Shown here piece by piece: positions 5,453-10,000 of a DNA stretch of 10,000 bases. A program made the position numbers and the translations under genes. The notes beneath the pieces are model-generated. The model did not search any database. It had not been told where the DNA came from and saw nothing but the letters and a program-made list of their open reading frames with translations. Location: assembly GCF_020216685.1 (NCBI RefSeq), contig NZ_JAIWNS010000015.1:1-10000 (forward strand), in the 5' to 3' direction. This DNA comes from Methanospirillum hungatei (GTDB lineage Archaea > Halobacteriota > Methanomicrobia > Methanomicrobiales > Methanospirillaceae). Numbering within the stretch: position 1 is the first letter of the stretch; every line of letters starts with the position of its first letter.

Positions 5453-6367
5453 AAACGGTTTTACTTTCAGCAGAATATAATCCCGCATCCTGGATGGGCG
5501 GATATCGCAGACATCGGCAATCCTGATCCCGGCCTCAATTTCGATCTCCCGGATCTCTGCAGCATAGGGATCATAGGGAAGTTTCACCCTGGTCCCGTCC
5601 ATCTGCACAACAACCGGGATAGGTGAGGTTACTTCATGGATAGCAGGCACGTTCTCAAGGATGATATCCATAAGTCGGGCAGGTGTGACAGACAGGGGAT
5701 CTTTAGCAATCCCGGTACGCTTCTGATCAATAACGCGGGAGACTTCCTCAACAATCTCATCAAGTCTGGCCAGTTCATGCGGCTCCTTGGTCCGGTGCAT
5801 AAACCTGCCAAGTCCGCCGATATATCCGGCAACTGGTGGATCTATTATCTTCATCAGGGTTTCTTTTGTCGGACCACCACAGACCACAATCGGCACCTGA
5901 ATACCCCGCCTGAACGTCGGCATCTTCTCTTTTATACAGGTTTCAAAGTTGCCAAAGAGGTAAATTGCCAGATCATGCTCATTGATGATATCCCGCTCCT
6001 CATCAGACAACAGACCGATTCGTTTGCCAAATCCGCGTGCAAGCCCGATCATGTTGGTCTTTGCACCGGCTGTCCGAAGATATTCAGCAACATCACATGA
6101 GGCATGAGGGAGATGATGAATCTCAAGTGACATCGAGACTACTGCAATCTCGGTCCCGACAAGCGGGGCTGGTTTGACCTCGCCGGCAAGGGGACGGGAG
6201 ACTGTTTTTAAGATCTCAATATCCTCCTTCGGGATCAGAGCCTGGAGAACGACTTCCTGGGCAATCATATGTTTCTGAATGATATACCCCCCCATATCCT
6301 CGATAAGGTCCAGGATCTCATCATGACGAAAGACGCCGCCCTTGTAGGTTATTGGCACCAGGATCAT
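5429..6367 (-). CDS. mmp7: Methanogenesis marker protein 7 (MCR activation complex subunit)
   Basis: A full-length 312-residue member of the marker 7 family. In Methanococcus maripaludis Mmp7 is part of the complex (McrC, Mmp7, Mmp17, Mmp3, A2) that activates methyl-coenzyme M reductase in an ATP-dependent way and carries complex Fe-S clusters leading electrons to F430. Candidate ligands visible here are Cys91 in HHLPHASC (with His84, His85 and His88 close by), Cys144, Cys163 in VVCGGPT and Cys287; which of them bind clusters cannot be told from sequence. A GGYIGGLGRFM-like glycine-rich stretch lies near 181-190. The ATG overlaps the mmp17 stop by 4 bp (ATGA), with GGAGG 7 nt upstream. It is the last gene of the operon and overlaps the convergent membrane protein gene by 24 bp. 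Cytoplasmic. Confidence 0.93.
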   Translation of the reverse strand: MILVPITYKGGVFRHDEILDLIEDMGGYIIQKHMIAQEVVLQALIPKEDIEILKTVSRPLAGEVKPAPLVGTEIAVVSMSLEIHHLPHASCDVAEYLRTAGAKTNMIGLARGFGKRIGLLSDEERDIINEHDLAIYLFGNFETCIKEKMPTFRRGIQVPIVVCGGPTKETLMKIIDPPVAGYIGGLGRFMHRTKEPHELARLDEIVEEVSRVIDQKRTGIAKDPLSVTPARLMDIILENVPAIHEVTSPIPVVVQMDGTRVKLPYDPYAAEIREIEIEAGIRIADVCDIRPSRMRDYILLKVKPFSETGMLV

Positions 6368-6948
6368 GATGCAGCCTCCATTATCCTGAACTGTTCATCA
6401 ACAAGAGGGGTGACATCTTCAGGCAGGGTATTTTCGCTTGCGACAAACCAGAACCTGCCATTATGAAAGTTCTGCTTTTTCACCCGGAAACCCTCCGGAC
6501 AGATGACCTGCATGGAGTATATGAGATCCTTAAAGAGCCCCTCGGTTGGATCTGCAACTGCCAGATCTTCAATACCGGATGAAGCCGCATCCCCGGAGGT
6601 CTGAATCTCGATGGTAAACCGGTCCGGCTGCGATACCTGATCTTTTCCATAACTCTTCCAGAGGATCTGCAGAAGGTCTGCAAGGAACGTCTCATCTGCA
6701 ATTGCCAGAGTAATCTTCTGCCCGTCATAGGTGACGCCGGCAAGATCAGACACGGTAATGGTCCGGGGCACGGTTCGTGTGATCCCCACCGCCACAAATA
6801 CAGGAACAGATGGATCTATATAAATCCGAAGTCTCTCCAGGACTTTGAGGAGATTATGATCAGTGATGACCGTTGAAGCGATCCGCCGGTAGAGCTGTCC
6901 TCCAACCGGTTCGGTTGAGTCTACCTCAAAATACTCCAGCGTTGACAT
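6364..6948 (-). CDS. mmp17: Methanogenesis marker protein 17 (MCR activation complex subunit)
   Basis: A 194-residue protein of the marker 17 family, cytoplasmic, with no membrane segment. Its M. maripaludis counterpart co-purifies with McrC, Mmp7, Mmp3 and A2 in the MCR activation complex. The family-typical N-terminus (LEYFEVDSTEPVGGQLYR) is present, and there is a single cysteine, Cys150 in MQVICPEGF. With one Cys it cannot hold a cubane alone, so any cluster it touches must be shared with a partner or use other side chains. The ATG at 6948 follows the mmp15 stop by 5 bp, preceded by a modest GAGCTGATT ribosome site. It is coupled to mmp7 through an ATGA overlap, which fits equal production of two subunits of one complex. 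Confidence 0.92.
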   Translation of the reverse strand: MSTLEYFEVDSTEPVGGQLYRRIASTVITDHNLLKVLERLRIYIDPSVPVFVAVGITRTVPRTITVSDLAGVTYDGQKITLAIADETFLADLLQILWKSYGKDQVSQPDRFTIEIQTSGDAASSGIEDLAVADPTEGLFKDLIYSMQVICPEGFRVKKQNFHNGRFWFVASENTLPEDVTPLVDEQFRIMEAAS

Positions 6949-6953
6949 GCCAA

Positions 6954-8195
6954 TCAGCTCTTCTCCACAAATCCTGAAGATAATAATGCGGCTCCGACCG
7001 AACCGATGTACTGGGAATGATGGGGAACAACAATCTCTGTCTGGAGCAGGTTTCCCATGGCCCGGACAAGACCCTGGATAAGAGAGGTCCCTCCGACCAT
7101 GACGACCGGTTCTTTAATATCTATCTCCTGGAGTTGCTGTTCAAAGACCTGTTCGGCGACAGAATGACAGGCTGCCGCTGCAACATTCTCTTTTGAGTGA
7201 CCTTCTGCAAGGGCATTTACCAGGCTCTGTGTCCCAAAGACGATACAGTAACTGTTCATCGGGACATCTTCTCCCATCCCCTTCATGGCTAACGGGCCCA
7301 GCTCGGTAATATCTACTCCCAGCCGTTTTGCCGTCATCTCAAGGAACCGTCCGGATGCCCCGGCACAGATACCCCCCATGGTAAAGGTGCCGGGGATACC
7401 ATCAAGGACAGATATAGCCTTGTTATCCATACCCCCGATATCGATCACGGTTGACGGCCCATGCTGACAGTCGGCGAGGAAGACAGCACCTTTACTGTTC
7501 ACCGTCAGCTCTTCCTGGATGAGGTCTGCACCGATACGCTCCCCTATCAGGAACCGGCCATACCCGGTTGTCCCAACAGCATCAAGATCCTCACGTGTAA
7601 CCCCGGCTTCTTCAAGTGCAAGACTGATGACCTCGTCTGCACTGGTCAGTACTTCAGTTGTCGGACGCCAACCGGTTCCGATGATCTCATTGTCCTGCAT
7701 GATCACCGCCTTTGTTGTGGAGGAACCGGAGTCTACCCCCATGGTAAGACCGGTCTGACGCTCACGGGCAAGAAGGGCACGCCGCCGTGCGATAGTCGTC
7801 AGGGCCTCCATCCTCGTAAGAAGGGTCCCGGAGGTTGTCCGTTCGGTGAAGGAGTAACTGACCACGGGAAGCCTTGAGTGTTCATGGATGTACCGCCGGA
7901 GTTCATTCCTGACAATCGCCGCCTCTGCACATCTGAAACATGAGGCAATAAATACCGCATCTGCTTCTGCTGAACCCTCTACCAGGGCAACGGCACGTGC
8001 GATGGCAAGTTTGAGATCACCGGATTTGACATCAAGTCCGAAATCCCTGAAATTTCTCCTGATGTCAGACAGTGAGAGATCGGGGAAGAAAACCTCTGCC
8101 CCCACAGCCTCAGCTGCTGTGTAAATCTCTTTCTGGACTCCTGAATACTCAGGTCCGCAGGATAACTGGGCAATACGGACAGTCTCTTCCTTCAT
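6954..8195 (-). CDS. mmp15: Methanogenesis marker protein 15, HgdC/BadF-type ATPase with N-terminal extension
   Basis: A 413-residue protein. Residues ~150-410 are an ASKHA-fold ATPase of the 2-hydroxyglutaryl-CoA dehydratase activator type: phosphate-1 loop [11 protein letters not shown] (152-162), phosphate-2 IDIGGMDNK (251-259), adenosine motif GGT (368-370). Cys277 ([13 protein letters not shown]) and Cys317 (NSYCIVFG), 40 residues apart, match the two cysteines of each HgdC monomer that hold one [4Fe-4S] cluster between two subunits. Family members use ATP to inject a low-potential electron into a partner. Residues 1-145 are an extension absent from HgdC, with Cys13 and a CxxC (Cys86, Cys89). 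The role in methanogens is not established. GGAGGT precedes the ATG by 7 nt, and the start overlaps the mmp5 stop by 4 bp. Confidence 0.94.
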   Translation of the reverse strand: MKEETVRIAQLSCGPEYSGVQKEIYTAAEAVGAEVFFPDLSLSDIRRNFRDFGLDVKSGDLKLAIARAVALVEGSAEADAVFIASCFRCAEAAIVRNELRRYIHEHSRLPVVSYSFTERTTSGTLLTRMEALTTIARRRALLARERQTGLTMGVDSGSSTTKAVIMQDNEIIGTGWRPTTEVLTSADEVISLALEEAGVTREDLDAVGTTGYGRFLIGERIGADLIQEELTVNSKGAVFLADCQHGPSTVIDIGGMDNKAISVLDGIPGTFTMGGICAGASGRFLEMTAKRLGVDITELGPLAMKGMGEDVPMNSYCIVFGTQSLVNALAEGHSKENVAAAACHSVAEQVFEQQLQEIDIKEPVVMVGGTSLIQGLVRAMGNLLQTEIVVPHHSQYIGSVGAALLSSGFVEKS

Positions 8196-8638
8196 GATGA
8201 ACCTCCAAGACCGGTGAGGAACTCTTTGACTCTCCGGACAAAGATGATCCCCTCTTCCTCATCGGCAGGATAGTCAAGTTCAAGGATGGGGATCTTCTTT
8301 TGTTTCACGAGGAATTCGACCAGTTCATCGGTTCTGGCACATCCCATACATCCAAAAGCAAAGTCCGGATTCCTGACAATGATGGCCGCCTCAGCCCTGT
8401 CAATCAGGGGACCAAAAAGAGACATACGCCCTCTGACACCGGATGGCACTTCAACAGCAGCCCACCGGAGCCCCTTCTTTGCATCATCAGGAGTCATCTC
8501 GAGGGGTGGTGAATCAAGACCTGCTGTCTGGATACGTTCCCGGACTGAAAGAGCGGTTCCCAGAGGCTTGTGACCAAACCGTGCGACAAGATCTGAGAGA
8601 ATAAGACTTGTTGCCGGATAGATAAACACCTCTGCCAT
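8192..8638 (-). CDS. mmp5: Methanogenesis marker protein 5
   Basis: A 148-residue cytoplasmic protein of the marker 5 family; its biochemical role is unknown. The clearest feature is a CxxC (Cys97, Cys100 in [11 protein letters not shown]) between a predicted beta strand (AAIIVRNPD) and a helix, followed by a second strand ([10 protein letters not shown]) and an acidic loop. That strand-Cys-helix-strand order resembles one alpha/beta lobe of 2-hydroxyacyl-CoA dehydratase subunits, the partners of HgdC-type ATPases; this is inference from pattern only. It is coupled to mmp15 by an ATGA overlap, which supports joint action. The ATG at 8638 directly abuts the mmp6 stop and has a strong AGGAGG 5 nt upstream. 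Confidence 0.92.
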   Translation of the reverse strand: MAEVFIYPATSLILSDLVARFGHKPLGTALSVRERIQTAGLDSPPLEMTPDDAKKGLRWAAVEVPSGVRGRMSLFGPLIDRAEAAIIVRNPDFAFGCMGCARTDELVEFLVKQKKIPILELDYPADEEEGIIFVRRVKEFLTGLGGSS

Positions 8639-9094
8639 TCAGGCCTCCTGTTCGATCAGTTCCATCAGTCTTTTCACCGATAATCCTTCCGTTTCTTTTT
8701 GTTCTGATTCATGAACCGGCCTCTCTGATGGTGATTCCAGCTCTTCAAGTCCGATTGCGATTCTCCTGATAAAACCCATCTCATATTCATGTCCAAAATA
8801 CCCCGGTCGTGCTCCGCCGAGATTTGCCCGGCACCGGCGGGGATCACCTGGTGGAAAACCCCGGTCCTTTACATAGATATGTGCCGGATCAAACGCTCTG
8901 ATATGTGCGATAACCCGTTCCACCTCAGCTTCTTCGCCGGTGATCTGCAGGCCAAAACAGGTCTCTTTTATCATGACCCTGCCTGATACCTCATAGGCCC
9001 GTGCTGCAATATCATCAGGTGTTGCCTTATACGATTCAATAAAGACGTATTTCGTAACGGTTCCGGCATAGAGTGGCGGAATTGTTTCTTTCAT
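8639..9094 (-). CDS. mmp6: Methanogenesis marker protein 6
   Basis: A 151-residue cytoplasmic protein of the marker 6 family, found in methanogens; no activity is known to me. Residues 1-75 look like a small alpha/beta domain (TKYVFIES...VMIKETCFGLQITG, then a helix with EEAEVERVI). A highly conserved-looking basic, Gly-rich block follows (KDRGFPPGDPRRCRANLGG, about 76-94, with Cys88), then GFIRRIAIGLEELE. The tail (120-140) is charged and low complexity. Cys46 and Cys88 are the only cysteines and form no CxxC. The ATG overlaps the mmp3 stop by 4 bp; GGGAGGT precedes it. Its place between mmp3 and mmp5 suggests a part in the same MCR-related process. Confidence 0.92.
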   Translation of the reverse strand: MKETIPPLYAGTVTKYVFIESYKATPDDIAARAYEVSGRVMIKETCFGLQITGEEAEVERVIAHIRAFDPAHIYVKDRGFPPGDPRRCRANLGGARPGYFGHEYEMGFIRRIAIGLEELESPSERPVHESEQKETEGLSVKRLMELIEQEA

Positions 9095-10000
9095 CCCCTG
9101 ACCTCCCTGAAGAACACAACCTCTCCTTCTTCCAGACCTGCAATCTTTTCCATATCGATCACGGTACCGATGATATTTGTTCCGGAGAACGGTTCAGAAG
9201 TCGGCCCGAACTCTGATGAGGGAACAGACCTCACCCCGACGATACCAACCCCCTTACAGGAGTCATTCGTCATCGCAAGCACACCTGCTTCAACTGATGA
9301 TACAGGAGTGTTCTCAGGGATCACATTGGTCGTCTTTGGAATTTTTGCTTTAAAGAGGGTGACTTCATCAAAGGAGAAGAGCATCGGAAGTCTCCCGACC
9401 GCGTGATACTTAAGGCCTGAGAATTCCCTGAAAATTTTGCAGGTACGGGGGGCATTCACATCATCAAGCGTGATAGATATGACCTGTTTATCAGGTATGG
9501 TCTCGACCTCAACAAAACCCTGGGCAAGTACCTCAAGGGTAGTCGCTGGTTTTTGCTGAATGACTACACGGTCAGGCCCGTCAACATCAGGGGTGAGCGT
9601 AAGATGAAGCGCTTCTGCCCGTTCCCGTGCCATCGCAAGCGGCATTCCAATCAGGTCGACCTGTGAAGGTTCAATCTGAATACTCAGCCGGTCACCCTCC
9701 TGCGCAATTTTACAGAGTTCGATACCATGAATAATATGGCCGACGACGGTATGTGCAAGACTTCTCGGAAGATCCTGAGTATAGATATAAAGTGATCCAC
9801 GGTTTTTCCCTGAAGTCCGCATTAATACCGTTCCTTCCCGTCTGCCTGAACATGCTTCACAGGGAACATCAGTCCCTGCCAGGATATCGCATCTGATATG
9901 AGTGCTCAGTCGTTTATCAACAACAAACACCCGGTTCAGGAGAGCGAGAAGCATCCGGTCAACGCTGACCGCGGTTTTTGGATCATACCCGTCAGGAGTC
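9091..10000 (-). CDS. mmp3: Methanogenesis marker protein 3, C-terminal part (5' end outside window)
   Basis: The frame is open to the right edge: 302 residues are visible, and the family is longer (about 500). An internal ATG at 9954 is not the start, because conserved sequence (GYDPKTAVSVDRM) continues upstream of it. Mmp3 (UPF0288, with a cyclophilin-like region) belongs to the McrC-Mmp7-Mmp17-Mmp3-A2 complex that activates MCR in M. maripaludis. Counting from the window edge, Cys37, Cys47 and Cys50 form a C-x9-C-x2-C set, a possible metal or Fe-S site; other cysteines are Cys96, Cys187 and Cys248. The segment GSLYIYTQDLPRSLAHTVVGHI is the cyclophilin-like part. It is the most upstream visible gene, so the operon promoter lies outside the window. 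Confidence 0.93.
   Translation of the reverse strand, partial: TPDGYDPKTAVSVDRMLLALLNRVFVVDKRLSTHIRCDILAGTDVPCEACSGRREGTVLMRTSGKNRGSLYIYTQDLPRSLAHTVVGHIIHGIELCKIAQEGDRLSIQIEPSQVDLIGMPLAMARERAEALHLTLTPDVDGPDRVVIQQKPATTLEVLAQGFVEVETIPDKQVISITLDDVNAPRTCKIFREFSGLKYHAVGRLPMLFSFDEVTLFKAKIPKTTNVIPENTPVSSVEAGVLAMTNDSCKGVGIVGVRSVPSSEFGPTSEPFSGTNIIGTVIDMEKIAGLEEGEVVFFREVRG

Noticed and set aside
5095..5526. A 143-codon plus-strand frame overlapping the small membrane protein and mmp7
   Set aside because: It is out of frame with the hydrophobic protein at 5099, has an unnatural Trp/His/Ser-rich composition, and runs about 100 bp into mmp7 antisense.
5636..6100. A 154-codon plus-strand frame
   Set aside because: Antisense shadow of mmp7, with no ribosome site and no recognisable domain.
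7461..7877. A 138-codon plus-strand frame with many cysteines
   Set aside because: It lies wholly antisense to the conserved ATPase domain of mmp15; its length follows from that gene's codon bias.
9091..9954. Treating ATG 9954 as the true start of mmp3
   Set aside because: The frame stays open to the window edge and encodes family-conserved sequence (GYDPKTAVSVDRM) upstream, so the gene is cut by the edge.

Overview
The window comes from a methanogenic archaeon. The right half holds six adjacent genes of the 'methanogenesis marker' families, which occur in methanogens and their methane-oxidising relatives. The left half holds archaeal surface proteins with PEGA repeats and a Thr/Pro-rich lipoprotein. 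Moderate GC, strong GGAGG/GGTGA ribosome sites and these surface families fit Methanomicrobiales (Methanospirillum-like). The genus is inference only.

Layout, left to right. (1) The 3' end of a YgiQ-type radical SAM gene (+) runs tail-to-tail into, and overlaps, an AhpD/carboxymuconolactone-decarboxylase-like gene (-). (2) A lipoprotein gene with two copies of one ~95-residue domain (+) ends exactly where a three-gene PEGA operon (-) ends, with no base between the stop codons. (3) A small unrecognised 85-residue gene (-) lies ahead of the PEGA operon. (4) A 430-bp gene-free stretch (4669-5098) carries a hairpin, an 18-bp perfect palindrome nested in a longer inverted repeat, and a stretch that may be decayed coding sequence. 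(5) A small membrane protein gene (+) overlaps the 3' end of the marker operon. (6) The marker operon (-), transcribed mmp3 (cut by the window edge), mmp6, mmp5, mmp15, mmp17, mmp7, fills the window from about 5.4 kb to the end. Its junctions are 4-bp ATGA overlaps, an abutting stop/start, or a 5-bp gap.

How the genes work together. Mmp3, Mmp7 and Mmp17 are known from Methanococcus maripaludis to join McrC and the ATPase A2 in the complex that reductively activates methyl-coenzyme M reductase (MCR), the methane-forming enzyme. Mmp15 is an ATPase of the 2-hydroxyacyl-CoA dehydratase activator (HgdC/BadF) type that keeps both cysteines for the intersubunit [4Fe-4S] cluster. Mmp5 carries a CxxC and may be its electron-accepting partner. 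No mcr, mcrC or atwA gene is visible. The PEGA proteins and the lipoprotein probably act on the outer face of the membrane, with unknown ligands. No tRNA, rRNA, CRISPR array or insertion sequence was seen.
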